Virus record (IMG/VR): IMGVR_UViG_3300042988_000478
Coordinates: 1-49,515 of that record
Reading direction: 5' to 3' (one strand)
Origin: a virus
DNA: 49,515 bases
Shown: positions 22,301 through 28,822 of the stretch, one piece after another
Layout of the letters: every line of letters starts with the position of its first letter
Numbering within the stretch: position 1 is the first letter of the stretch
The notes under the pieces: generated by a model
What the model was told of the DNA's origin: nothing
The model's input: the letters and a program-made list of their open reading frames with translations, nothing else
Database searches by the model: none
Translations under genes and position numbers: made by a program

Positions 22301-22499
22301 TATCACCCTTGAGCTTCCAAGTGATTGGACTTACATAATAACATTATATGCTTTTCTTGATTGGGTTATAAGAAAAAATGGTGGTGTTGGCATTAATGAA
22401 CCGAACATACTTGACTTATCAAACAACGACTTTGCTCAATACTACAATGAATTCATCAAAATTCACACCAGAGGAGATACAGAAAGCAAGGGAAGTTAG
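22290..22499 (+). CDS. Small protein overlapping the zinc-finger primase gene
   Basis: 69 residues from the ATG at 22290 (MKNSITLELPSDWTYIITLYAF), with a hydrophobic first half then NEPNILDLSNNDFAQYYNEF. It overlaps the previous gene by 11 nt and the CHC2 gene by 53 nt in another frame. Function unknown. Confidence 0.5.
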   Translation: MKNSITLELPSDWTYIITLYAFLDWVIRKNGGVGINEPNILDLSNNDFAQYYNEFIKIHTRGDTESKGS

Positions 22500-22713
22500 T
22501 ATACACTCCTTGTTGGGGCTAAACCATAACCGAAGAGTTGCGATAAGGTGCCCGTTCCACAACGAACGCACCCCATCATGTAACATATACCCAGACAACA
22601 GCTACTATTGCTTCTCCTGCCAAGCAAAAGGTAATAATGCAATTGATTTTGTAGTTGGTATGGGGGCAACATTTAACGAAGCAGTAAAAGAACTTATTGG
22701 AGATAATAAATAG
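22447..22713 (+). CDS. CHC2 zinc-finger primase domain, encoded separately
   Basis: 88 residues from the ATG at 22447 (MNSSKFTPEEIQKAREVSIHSLL). It carries the primase zinc-binding signature: CPFHNERTPSCNIYPDNSYYCFSCQAKGNNAIDFV, with Cys and His spaced as in DnaG and T7 gp4 N-termini. It ends GATFNEAVKELIGDNK, where a full primase would continue into TOPRIM. The partner TOPRIM-helicase lies about 1.95 kb upstream, so the primase is split and reversed in order. It would recognise the priming trinucleotide in trans. Confidence 0.88.
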   Translation: MNSSKFTPEEIQKAREVSIHSLLGLNHNRRVAIRCPFHNERTPSCNIYPDNSYYCFSCQAKGNNAIDFVVGMGATFNEAVKELIGDNK

Positions 22714-22715
22714 AT

Positions 22716-22913
22716 ATGAAGTCAGAAAATACCATGGTGGCAATTATTATAATAACAATGTTTTGTTTGTTTTTTTCGGCAATCTACTTTGATATAAAAA
22801 ATAGACAATCGGTAGCCAACGCTACTACTAATGAAGAACTTGAGGCGGCTTGCCAAAACTTTACCGTCCAACGAGCCCCATTGCAATGTTTAACGGGTCT
22901 TAATGGATACTAG
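22716..22913 (+). CDS. Small single-pass membrane protein, LNGY C-terminus
   Basis: A 65-residue protein with a strong N-terminal TM helix (VAIIIITMFCLFFSAIYF). A short exported or cytoplasmic tail has two Cys (AACQNF, PLQCLTG) and ends LTGLNGY. The next two genes also end in LNGY-type sequences, at both peptide and DNA level. Function unknown. Confidence 0.6.
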   Translation: MKSENTMVAIIIITMFCLFFSAIYFDIKNRQSVANATTNEELEAACQNFTVQRAPLQCLTGLNGY

Positions 22914-22915
22914 GT

Positions 22916-23119
22916 ATGGCTATGCGAGAAAAAGATTTTGGGTACGAGTATCCAATTAGAGCAAGAAGGTACGATTGTGAAATAAATGTAAGACGTATGC
23001 GAAAAGACGAGATGCCTGAAGATGGGATAACGTATTATTGTGAACAAGATGGAAGCATCTACTCTGATGGAGAACCAAACTTTGAAATCATTGAAACACT
23101 TAACGGATATAACCAGTAA
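22916..23119 (+). CDS. Small acidic protein, LNGYN C-terminus
   Basis: A 67-residue protein beginning MAMREKDFGYEYPIRARRYD and ending FEIIETLNGYNQ. The region YCEQDGSIYSDGEPNFE is acidic. Starts 2 nt after the previous stop. Its 3' end shares the stretch CTTAACGGATATAAC with the next gene. Function unknown. Confidence 0.55.
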   Translation: MAMREKDFGYEYPIRARRYDCEINVRRMRKDEMPEDGITYYCEQDGSIYSDGEPNFEIIETLNGYNQ

Positions 23120-23121
23120 CT

Positions 23122-23286
23122 ATGGAAGAATTAAAAAATAGGTGGGTAGGTTTACTACGAATGAAGGCTTCGGAATATGAACACAAAGCACGAAAGCGAG
23201 GTGAAGTGGTGTATGAGCCAAGCCTTGATGATATTTGTAACGAAATGGAAGCGTTCTTTACTGGACTTAACGGATATAACAACTAA
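23122..23286 (+). CDS. Small helical protein, LNGYN C-terminus
   Basis: A 54-residue protein (MEELKNRWVGLLRMKASEYE), then HKARKRGEVVYEPSLDDIC and an end FFTGLNGYNN. Only 2 nt separate it from its neighbours. Shares its 3' terminal sequence with the previous gene although the rest is unrelated. Function unknown. Confidence 0.55.
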   Translation: MEELKNRWVGLLRMKASEYEHKARKRGEVVYEPSLDDICNEMEAFFTGLNGYNN

Positions 23287-23290
23287 AGGT

Positions 23291-23569
23291 ATGAAATACA
23301 TCATAGTAGGAATAGCAATTATTGTGGTGACTTATACCGCTTGGTTCTTTACCACACATACCTACGTGTGCGAGGAGTACAAAACATTCTTCTATGTAAA
23401 AGAGAGGAACACAGGGGTCGGGGTTGGTGTTTCATTAGCTGGAAACACTACTGTAATGCCTGTGGTTGGTTCATCAAAAAGATATATTGACCCGATTGAT
23501 TACAGTAAATATCCAAAAGTATTTACGGAAGAAAGGTGCATTAAAGGAGAAAATTGGGCTAACAAATAA
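23291..23569 (+). CDS. Membrane or secreted protein
   Basis: 92 residues from the ATG at 23291. The N-terminus MKYIIVGIAIIVVTYTAWFF is a signal anchor, followed by a Cys-containing soluble part (YVCEEYKTFFYVKERNTG) with a Gly/Val stretch and YIDPIDYSKYPKVFTEERC. Possibly periplasmic or surface-exposed. The longer upstream frame overlaps the previous gene and is rejected. Function unknown. Confidence 0.6.
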   Translation: MKYIIVGIAIIVVTYTAWFFTTHTYVCEEYKTFFYVKERNTGVGVGVSLAGNTTVMPVVGSSKRYIDPIDYSKYPKVFTEERCIKGENWANK

Positions 23570-23573
23570 CACT

Positions 23574-23885
23574 ATGAAATACACACACGGACAACGAGTA
23601 AAATGCACTATTGACGGCATAGACATTACAGACGCTAAAATCTCAATCAACAAAAACGGCAGGACATACATTTGTCAGAATGAAATTGATGGCGCTGAAG
23701 CAGATGACTTACTCGGCTACAAGTATTCTTGGGTTTTGAACAATGACTTTACCAGTTATGCATTAACAAACCTACGCCCAGCAGAAAAAGACTGGGACAC
23801 ACCTACAGACCTGATTGAAGTAACCCTCGAAGAAATCGCCAAGCTAAAAGGCGTGACAGTAGAGCAGATTAGAATTAAGGAATAG
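23574..23885 (+). CDS. Small cytoplasmic protein of unknown function
   Basis: 103 residues from the ATG at 23574 (MKYTHGQRVKCTIDGIDITD), beta-rich, then GYKYSWVLNNDFTSYALTNLRP and an acidic helical end (LIEVTLEEIAKLKGVTVEQIRIKE). Starts 4 nt after the preceding stop. The C-terminus resembles a small helical adaptor. Function unknown. Confidence 0.6.
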   Translation: MKYTHGQRVKCTIDGIDITDAKISINKNGRTYICQNEIDGAEADDLLGYKYSWVLNNDFTSYALTNLRPAEKDWDTPTDLIEVTLEEIAKLKGVTVEQIRIKE

Positions 23886-23889
23886 GCGT

Positions 23890-23961
23890 ATGACAGGCAT
23901 TGAAATTGTAAGTGCTTTATGGTTTATTTTTGGGTTTATTATTGGCTCTTTGCTTAAATAA
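23890..23961 (+). CDS. Tiny membrane peptide, 23 residues
   Basis: MTGIEIVSALWFIFGFIIGS plus LLK, essentially one transmembrane helix. It is bracketed 4-6 nt from its neighbours, supporting translation. Could be a small membrane regulator. Confidence 0.45.
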   Translation: MTGIEIVSALWFIFGFIIGSLLK

Positions 23962-23967
23962 CCACCT

Positions 23968-24273
23968 ATGACAATACAACAAATACTACTAGAGGCGATT
24001 GGTGATAATGAAGAAACAGACGATTCAATATATACAAACCGTCTATTTTGGAAATCGGGTTACAACCAAGCCCTAGCAGACCTACGAGCAAAAATACCAG
24101 AGATTGAGAAGAAGATTGTTGAGGAAGTGCGAAAAGATACTTTGAAAGAGCTTATACAAGAGTATCAAGTCAATGAATTAGAGGGTAAAGGATATGATTT
24201 CTACTTTGCTATAAGAACAAAACTAGACGAAATTATAGAAACACTTAATAGATATAACGAAAAATTAAAATAA
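23968..24273 (+). CDS. Small helical protein, paralogue of the 24375 gene
   Basis: A 101-residue protein. The N-terminus MTIQQILLEAIGDNEE and the later NQALADLRAKIPEIEKKIVEEV match the start of the gene at 24375 (MSIKSILEEAIGEDK; NKCLADLRNKIPEISQKIIEE). The C-terminus IIETLNRYNEKLK recalls the LNGYN ends of earlier genes. Probably a duplicated module that has diverged at its 3' end. Function unknown. Confidence 0.6.
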   Translation: MTIQQILLEAIGDNEETDDSIYTNRLFWKSGYNQALADLRAKIPEIEKKIVEEVRKDTLKELIQEYQVNELEGKGYDFYFAIRTKLDEIIETLNRYNEKLK

Positions 24274-24275
24274 GT

Positions 24276-24362
24276 ATGACACCAGAAAACATAAATAACT
24301 TAATAGAAGTCATAGGACTTGTTTCAGTATTAGCTCTATTGGTTTGGTATTTAAAAGATTAA
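24276..24362 (+). CDS. Tiny membrane peptide, 28 residues
   Basis: MTPENINNLIEVIGLVSVLA followed by LLVWYLKD, a single transmembrane helix of about 20 residues. Starts 2 nt after the previous stop. Function unknown. Confidence 0.45.
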   Translation: MTPENINNLIEVIGLVSVLALLVWYLKD

Positions 24363-24374
24363 CTTAAAATAGAT

Positions 24375-24812
24375 ATGAGTATCAAATCAATCCTTGAAGA
24401 AGCTATTGGGGAGGATAAGCCAACTGTATCAAGATATTCTACTAGTGATATTCAACAGGTATCAAGTACAGATATTGAATTATTTAAGAACGCTGGGCAT
24501 AACAAGTGTCTAGCAGACCTTAGAAATAAAATCCCAGAAATATCTCAAAAGATTATTGAGGAGATAGAGAAGATGAAAGACAAATGGGTTTCTGTGAACG
24601 AAAATCCACCATTGAATAAACCTGTTCTAGTGGCAATGAAATGGTTTTCAAAGCCAGACGATATTGTGTACGCTGTACTTAAATATGTTGAAGAAGACGA
24701 CCACGATTGGGTAACGGCAGATGATGAGTCTGAAATATCTCACGCACTATATCCTGTCGCTTGGAAAAGAATAGAACCTATTGATAACATTATTAAAAAC
24801 CTAACATCATAA
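24375..24812 (+). CDS. Protein with duplicated N-terminal helix module and DUF551-like C-terminus
   Basis: A 145-residue protein. Residues 1-65 are paralogous to the gene at 23968. Residues about 68-130 (KDKWVSVNENPPLNKPVLVAM, then VTADDESEISHALYPVAWKRI) match the short DUF551-type domain common in phage and prophage genes. It thus looks like a fusion of a local helical module with a widespread phage domain of unknown function. Confidence 0.65.
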   Translation: MSIKSILEEAIGEDKPTVSRYSTSDIQQVSSTDIELFKNAGHNKCLADLRNKIPEISQKIIEEIEKMKDKWVSVNENPPLNKPVLVAMKWFSKPDDIVYAVLKYVEEDDHDWVTADDESEISHALYPVAWKRIEPIDNIIKNLTS

Positions 24813-24814
24813 GT

Positions 24815-24967
24815 ATGCACGAAATATACACAATGGAACTACACGCAGAAATTAAGATAGACCATTATTATGTGTCACGTGTTGCTGGTGGTTGGATTTA
24901 TACACCAAGGCATCAAGAAAACGTACCAGGTGTGTTTGTGCCATTCAATAACGAGTTTCAAAACTAA
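24815..24967 (+). CDS. Small protein of unknown function
   Basis: A 50-residue protein (MHEIYTMELHAEIKIDHYYV), beta-rich, then GGWIYTPRHQENVPGVFVPF and ends NNEFQN. It starts 2 nt after the previous stop and ends 2 nt before the next ATG. Function unknown. Confidence 0.5.
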   Translation: MHEIYTMELHAEIKIDHYYVSRVAGGWIYTPRHQENVPGVFVPFNNEFQN

Positions 24968-24969
24968 CT

Positions 24970-25134
24970 ATGACTACACACCTAGAAGAAGTAAAAGACA
25001 GCACAGACGATTGTTACTTGTTGTGGGGTGAAGATGGACATATGACTTGCAGTTTTAACCACAAGGCAGGAGAAGAATGTCTAGCGTTGGATTGTAAGTA
25101 TTGCCATAAGTTTAGATGTACGTGCTATGAGTAA
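24970..25134 (+). CDS. Small Cys-rich (probable zinc-binding) protein
   Basis: A 54-residue protein with seven Cys, ending CLALDCKYCHKFRCTCYE. The CxxC/CxC arrangement suggests a zinc ribbon or knuckle. Its last codons overlap the next start (25127). May be a nucleic-acid or protein-binding regulator. Confidence 0.55.
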   Translation: MTTHLEEVKDSTDDCYLLWGEDGHMTCSFNHKAGEECLALDCKYCHKFRCTCYE

Positions 25135-25183
25135 AACCCACAAACAACAAGAACTATTACAAGCTAAGGAAATGTTAAAATGA
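25127..25183 (+). CDS. Minimal ORF (18 residues) ending in QAKEMLK
   Basis: MSKTHKQQELLQAKEMLK. It is almost nothing but the shared 3' cassette seen at the ends of the next three genes. It overlaps neighbours on both sides by ATGA or longer. It may be a translated leader or the remnant of a gene whose body has been lost. Confidence 0.4.
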   Translation: MSKTHKQQELLQAKEMLK

Positions 25184-25440
25184 AAGAACAATTTGTAAAA
25201 AAGTGGCAAGCAAAATACGAAATACACCCAACCGATCTTGGGGAAATGTATGAAGACTTGGTTGCAACTTTAATCACAGACGCAGAAGCATTTGATGACT
25301 ACCGAGGTAAATTGTGGAGCACCGCTATTCAGAAATGCTGGGAAGCACCGTTTCCACTTGTCGCAATGCAGTACCTGCTACAACGAGTGTACGCAAAAGC
25401 CAAAGAGGAAGCCTTACAAGCTAAGGAATTATTGAAATGA
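25180..25440 (+). CDS. Small helical protein with QAKELLK end
   Basis: An 86-residue, helical protein (MKEQFVKKWQAKYEIHPTDL), then AFDDYRGKLWSTAIQKCWEA and ends EEALQAKELLK. ATGA overlap on both sides. Its end is shared with 25437, 25604 and 25127 genes. Function unknown. Confidence 0.6.
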   Translation: MKEQFVKKWQAKYEIHPTDLGEMYEDLVATLITDAEAFDDYRGKLWSTAIQKCWEAPFPLVAMQYLLQRVYAKAKEEALQAKELLK

Positions 25441-25607
25441 AAAAGAAACTTACCTTTTGGTGGCACTTCATTACAGACAGCTCATTTAGGCACTATGTAT
25501 ATCTACACGATGCACAAAAGATGAACGATGAGTTGGAGCAGATGATGAGAGAAAAGCAACAACACGAATCGAGGCTTATTTATCAAGCTAAGGAATTATT
25601 GAAATGA
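25437..25607 (+). CDS. Small protein with QAKELLK end
   Basis: A 56-residue protein (MKKKLTFWWHFITDSSFRHY), an aromatic start followed by a charged helix with MNDELEQMMREKQQ, ending IYQAKELLK. Body unrelated to its neighbours, C-terminus nearly identical. Coupled by ATGA overlap. Function unknown. Confidence 0.55.
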   Translation: MKKKLTFWWHFITDSSFRHYVYLHDAQKMNDELEQMMREKQQHESRLIYQAKELLK

Positions 25608-25780
25608 TTTGGCTAAGGAAATGGAAAATGAGGTGGTACTTAACAACCCAACCGAAAGATAGTGTAATTCATTGTGACTCCAAAGGAGAGTTTTACGCTG
25701 TTTACTATTCTGACCTGAAAAAGTGGGTAATAAAAGACGGAGATTACTGTAATTTACAAGCTAAAGCATTATTGAAATGA
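25604..25780 (+). CDS. Small protein with QAKALLK end
   Basis: A 58-residue protein (MIWLRKWKMRWYLTTQPKDS), then a beta hairpin-like GEFYAVYYSDLKKWVIKDG and an end NLQAKALLK. Fourth member of the run sharing the 3' cassette. The middle resembles a small WxxY-rich fold. Function unknown. Confidence 0.55.
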   Translation: MIWLRKWKMRWYLTTQPKDSVIHCDSKGEFYAVYYSDLKKWVIKDGDYCNLQAKALLK

Positions 25781-26022
25781 GTATAGACAAAAATGAGTTA
25801 ATTGATAAGGTGATAAAAACAAGTGATTCATATGGGCTGCTGTATGTTGACCAAGTAATTCAAATCATACAGGGTTTAGACCCAGAGAAAACAGAATGGT
25901 ACAATGAAATCGCAACCGAATTCATAAAAGAAATAGAAAGCCGAATCAAAACACAAACAGATTACAAGTTCATATCTGGTATGTATGAGGCAATGGATAT
26001 TATAACTGAGATGAAGAAGTAA
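25777..26022 (+). CDS. Small acidic helical protein
   Basis: An 81-residue protein (MSIDKNELIDKVIKTSDSYG), acidic helices with QIIQGLDPEKTEWYNEIATEF and an end DIITEMKK. Lacks the QAKELLK end. It closes the run of tiny genes and precedes the Mom-like gene by 4 nt. Function unknown. Confidence 0.6.
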   Translation: MSIDKNELIDKVIKTSDSYGLLYVDQVIQIIQGLDPEKTEWYNEIATEFIKEIESRIKTQTDYKFISGMYEAMDIITEMKK

Positions 26023-26026
26023 TAGT

Positions 26027-26668
26027 ATGGAAAATAAATCTATTACAAATGGGTTTATTATATTAACAGAAGTTGCTTCATCTAAAGTTAGGAAACTCAT
26101 AGAGGAAAACCATTACAGCCATAAATGCACACCAAACCACTTTCTATCATTTGATATTAATAATGGCTTGGGGGGGATACAGTTAGGTTTTGGGATAAGA
26201 CCTCACATTAAATCGTCTGTGAGCAAATTAATAACAAAAGATAATTATTGTGAGTTTGATAGAATGTGGGTTGATGACAGATTACCTAAGAATAGCGAAT
26301 CACAAATAATTAGTTTGTTATTGAAGTATCTTAAAATAAATTACCCTAGAATTAAATTTGTTGTAACCTATGCAGACGGTTCTGTTGGTAATCGTGGAAT
26401 AATTTATCAAGCAACAAACGGCATTGAAATAAAACCTATACTTTGTGATTTTTATGAGACCGAAGATGGAGAGAGAATACACCCAGTATCAATGTGGCAT
26501 CGCCACAAAACAAGAGCTTGGTCATTTTTACAGAAAGAATATCCAAATATAAAACATATAAAGGGAACAAAGAAGAAACCTATTTACCAATATAGGTATG
26601 TTTATGTACTTGATAAAAAATTAAGAAAACAGTTTTTAAAAGAATTAGGAATTAGTAGATTAAATTAA
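26027..26668 (+). CDS. mom: Mom-like DNA adenine modification protein (GNAT-fold)
   Basis: 213 residues. Phage Mu Mom adds a carbamoylmethyl group to N6 of adenine, protecting DNA from restriction. Family features here are IEENHYSHKC near 27, FDRMWVDDRLPKNSESQIIS near 82, VVTYADGSVGNRGIIYQATN near 115 with the conserved Tyr-Ala-Asp and YQATN, and a basic C-terminus (YVLDKKLRKQFLKELG). Many phage genes with this pattern are annotated as adenine methylcarbamoylation proteins. Unlike Mu there is no com gene next to it, and expression may be tied to the operon. The Glu/Asp-rich substrate site is intact. Confidence 0.8.
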   Translation: MENKSITNGFIILTEVASSKVRKLIEENHYSHKCTPNHFLSFDINNGLGGIQLGFGIRPHIKSSVSKLITKDNYCEFDRMWVDDRLPKNSESQIISLLLKYLKINYPRIKFVVTYADGSVGNRGIIYQATNGIEIKPILCDFYETEDGERIHPVSMWHRHKTRAWSFLQKEYPNIKHIKGTKKKPIYQYRYVYVLDKKLRKQFLKELGISRLN

Positions 26669-26693
26669 ACAATAATTAATAATGTATGTCTAG

Positions 26694-26722
26694 TTGTATT
26701 TTGTAATACAATATGATATACT
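26694..26722 (+). promoter_or_regulatory. Strong promoter (TTGTAT-17-TGaTATACT) for the 26.73-kb RNA
   Basis: TTGTAT at 26694-26699, a 17-nt spacer, and TATACT at 26717-26722 with extended TG. Predicted start about 26729-26731, within 4 nt of the closing helix of the RNA described next. Confidence 0.75.
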
Positions 26723-26728
26723 TCCTGT

Positions 26729-26960
26729 TGAATTGATATATCCAGCCCCCACCGAAAGGTGGGAAGACTTGAGAGGTCTTAGCGTAATGAACTAATTTCA
26801 TAAAATGATTCACCCCAACTTATGTTTGGGGTTGGGTATATCAAATGGTGTGTAGATGACGACGGTTCTCTTGGCGAGTAGCTACCCTCTAGGCGCATGG
26901 TAGTAATTGGTATGATTCCAAAAACTGTCGACACCTGCACATCAGACAGGTTTAATAATA
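26729..26960 (+). ncRNA. Candidate multibranched structured RNA upstream of the SSB gene
   Basis: An 11-bp closing helix pairs 26733-26743 with 26834-26844. Inside lie four hairpins: CCCACC-GAAA-GGTGGG (26748-26763), AAGACTT-GAG-AGGTCTT (26764-26780), a bulged stem TGAA.../...TTCA (about 26788-26813), and CCCCAA/TTGGGG (26813-26831). The five-way junction starts at the predicted transcription start. A further 115 nt reach the SSB-like gene, with GTAG/CTAC and CTGTC/GACAG stems. No terminator follows, so it may be a leader as well as an RNA. No known class recognised. Confidence 0.65.
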
Positions 26961-26971
26961 ATTTAAATAAT

Positions 26972-27337
26972 ATGAGTAAAGCAAAAGTAACATTAACAAA
27001 AGTATTTCGTGGAGAACAAGAGACACCATATGGTCTGCGTACAAAGGTTGGAATTAAGATTCAAGAGGAAGATATTATTCTTGAAGATGGACGAAGCGCA
27101 AATGTAGCAGATAAGTGGTTGACAATGTTGGCAAAACCTGGTACTACTACAGGAACAGAGGAATGGGAGACGGGAGCCAGTGTTGAGATTGAGATAAGTG
27201 AGAAGAAAGGATACTACAATTTCAAGGTTGTTGGAAACAGTTTGGAGGACAGGGTTAAGAAGTTGGAGGACACCGTATTTGGTGCAAAGATTGTTAAGGA
27301 AGATGAACCTCTTAATATTGACGATGTAGATTTCTAA
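26972..27337 (+). CDS. ssb: Probable single-stranded-DNA-binding protein
   Basis: 121 residues from the ATG at 26972 (MSKAKVTLTKVFRGEQETPY). It is beta-rich as expected of an OB fold (GLRTKVGIKIQEEDIILEDG, ASVEIEISEKKGYYNFKVVG), and the acidic C-terminus DEPLNIDDVDF resembles SSB tails that recruit partner proteins. A longer frame from 26897 lies in the leader RNA and is rejected. The gene begins the replication/recombination run 26972-28786 and may be controlled by the RNA upstream. Confidence 0.65.
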   Translation: MSKAKVTLTKVFRGEQETPYGLRTKVGIKIQEEDIILEDGRSANVADKWLTMLAKPGTTTGTEEWETGASVEIEISEKKGYYNFKVVGNSLEDRVKKLEDTVFGAKIVKEDEPLNIDDVDF

Positions 27338-27341
27338 TATC

Positions 27342-27830
27342 ATGCATGAAGAACTATTACAAAAGATACAAGAGCACAGACTGTTGACACTACAGATAGG
27401 AAGTCTTTTGTCTGGTTTGAAACATGATGACAATTTTGAGAATGAGACTGGTGTGGATAGTTGGTATGATTACATCTCCCAACCAGAAATAGGTCTGTCT
27501 AATGCAGAAGCAAACAAACTTATGTTGGTTGATAATATTTTTAAAGACGTAGATGTCGTACAACTTGTTAATATACCATTCAAAAATCTGCTTGTCATAG
27601 CGAAGACAGACAAGCCCACAGAACATCTGACAGACGCAGAGGTATTGTCTCATAAGGATTTGAAAGAAAGGCTCTATGAGAAGAAGACAGAAGACACTAT
27701 CAACAGGACATACAAATATATGGTAATGAAGAAATGTGTTGAGACTGGCAATCTAAGCAAAGTTCATGATATAGAAAGTGAGACAATAGAAGAGACGTTT
27801 AATTTAAACGAAGATGGAATACGAGATTAG
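27342..27830 (+). CDS. Protein of unknown function in DNA-metabolism run
   Basis: 162 residues, mostly helical (MHEELLQKIQEHRLLTLQIG), then GVDSWYDYISQPEIGLSNAEANKLMLV, and a Glu-rich end with ESETIEETFNLNEDGIRD. The helical core and a GLSNAEA turn suggest a helix-turn-helix-like or adaptor protein, but this is not certain. It starts 4 nt after SSB and overlaps the next gene by 17 nt. Confidence 0.6.
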   Translation: MHEELLQKIQEHRLLTLQIGSLLSGLKHDDNFENETGVDSWYDYISQPEIGLSNAEANKLMLVDNIFKDVDVVQLVNIPFKNLLVIAKTDKPTEHLTDAEVLSHKDLKERLYEKKTEDTINRTYKYMVMKKCVETGNLSKVHDIESETIEETFNLNEDGIRD

Positions 27831-27990
27831 TAAAGGTCAAATTCTACAAACACTTGAGGACATTTGGCAAATGTTCCCCGATAAAGACTTTGGTCAGATA
27901 ATTGAGATGACGGTTGGTAAGGAGATATTCTATCTAAATGATAGACATCTAATAGAAGTCCTTAGGGATTTCCAACTTCAGAATATGTGA
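27814..27990 (+). CDS. Small acidic protein
   Basis: A 58-residue protein (MEYEISKGQILQTLEDIWQM), then FPDKDFGQIIEMTVGKEIFY and ends LRDFQLQNM. It overlaps the previous gene by 17 nt and is followed 1 nt later by the nuclease gene. Function unknown. Confidence 0.55.
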   Translation: MEYEISKGQILQTLEDIWQMFPDKDFGQIIEMTVGKEIFYLNDRHLIEVLRDFQLQNM

Positions 27991-27991
27991 T

Positions 27992-28786
27992 ATGATATAT
28001 AAATTCGACAGTGGGCAACATGTCCACGCAATGGTTGATGATGACGGAAATGTGCGTCCACTCACGGGGACAACAAGTGTCCTTGATGTTTTGGCAAAAC
28101 CTCTTACATGGTGGGCCTCTGGTCTTGCCTGCCAAGAAATGGGGTGGCACCCAAACAAGGTTGATGGTAAGTTTATAAATAAAACGGAAAGACTTGCCCA
28201 CACCTCAAAAGAGTTTGAAAAGATAAAGGCCCTAACTCCAGAAGAGTATTTTGCAAAACTAGATACAGCTTATGCAGCACATAATAATGTAAAGAACAAA
28301 GCTGCTGTTGGAGGAACAAGTTTACATAACAAGTGTGAGGAGTGGATAAAGGGACAAATTGACGGCACAAACACACCACCAGATAAACAGATATTGCCTC
28401 TTGTAAAGTGGGCAAATATGAATGTTGAAAAGTTCTTGTGGTCTGAAGTTAATTGTTTCTCAACCGAACATTGGTTGGGAGGTATAAGTGATATTGGTTT
28501 TCTTGACAAAGAAGGGCGTGTTGGTATTCTTGACATAAAGAGTAGTAAAGACGCATATGCAAGCCAATTCATACAGTGTGCTGGATATGATATACAAATC
28601 TCAGAGAATGGTGGATATACACCGACAGGAGAGAAAGTGTTTGATCTTGATGGTAAGAAGATAGATTACTATGCAATCCTTCCATTCGGTATGGCTGAAC
28701 CAGAAGTTATTGAGCGACACGACACACAACAGCTTAAAGAAGCTTTCCTTGCGTGTCTAAAATTGTATAGAATATTAAACAATTAA
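27992..28786 (+). CDS. PD-(D/E)XK nuclease (RecB/Cas4-like exonuclease)
   Basis: 264 residues. The core motif is GGISDIGFLDKEGRVGILDIKSSK near 162-185, providing the catalytic Asp and DxK, with a His at GTSLHNKCEEW near 111 and Gln in FIQCAGYDIQI near 193. An N-terminal domain (about 1-95) carries GTTSVLDVLAKPLTWWASG. Such nucleases process DNA ends in phage recombination and replication. It sits directly after the SSB-like operon. No Cys cluster is present, so it is not an iron-sulfur Cas4. Confidence 0.83.
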   Translation: MIYKFDSGQHVHAMVDDDGNVRPLTGTTSVLDVLAKPLTWWASGLACQEMGWHPNKVDGKFINKTERLAHTSKEFEKIKALTPEEYFAKLDTAYAAHNNVKNKAAVGGTSLHNKCEEWIKGQIDGTNTPPDKQILPLVKWANMNVEKFLWSEVNCFSTEHWLGGISDIGFLDKEGRVGILDIKSSKDAYASQFIQCAGYDIQISENGGYTPTGEKVFDLDGKKIDYYAILPFGMAEPEVIERHDTQQLKEAFLACLKLYRILNN

Positions 28787-28822
28787 TATTAATATCTGTC
28801 AATAATAAACATAAAGACTATA

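Larger units (their letters stand above)
25157..25780 (+). repeat. Four copies of a 27-nt gene-end cassette
   Basis: Copies end at 25183, 25440, 25607 and 25780. Each covers the last 7-8 codons of one gene plus the ATGA start of the next, including CAAGCTAAGGAATTATTG. The AAGGA inside each copy lies about 9-11 nt before the next ATG and can serve as ribosome binding site. Confidence 0.85.
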
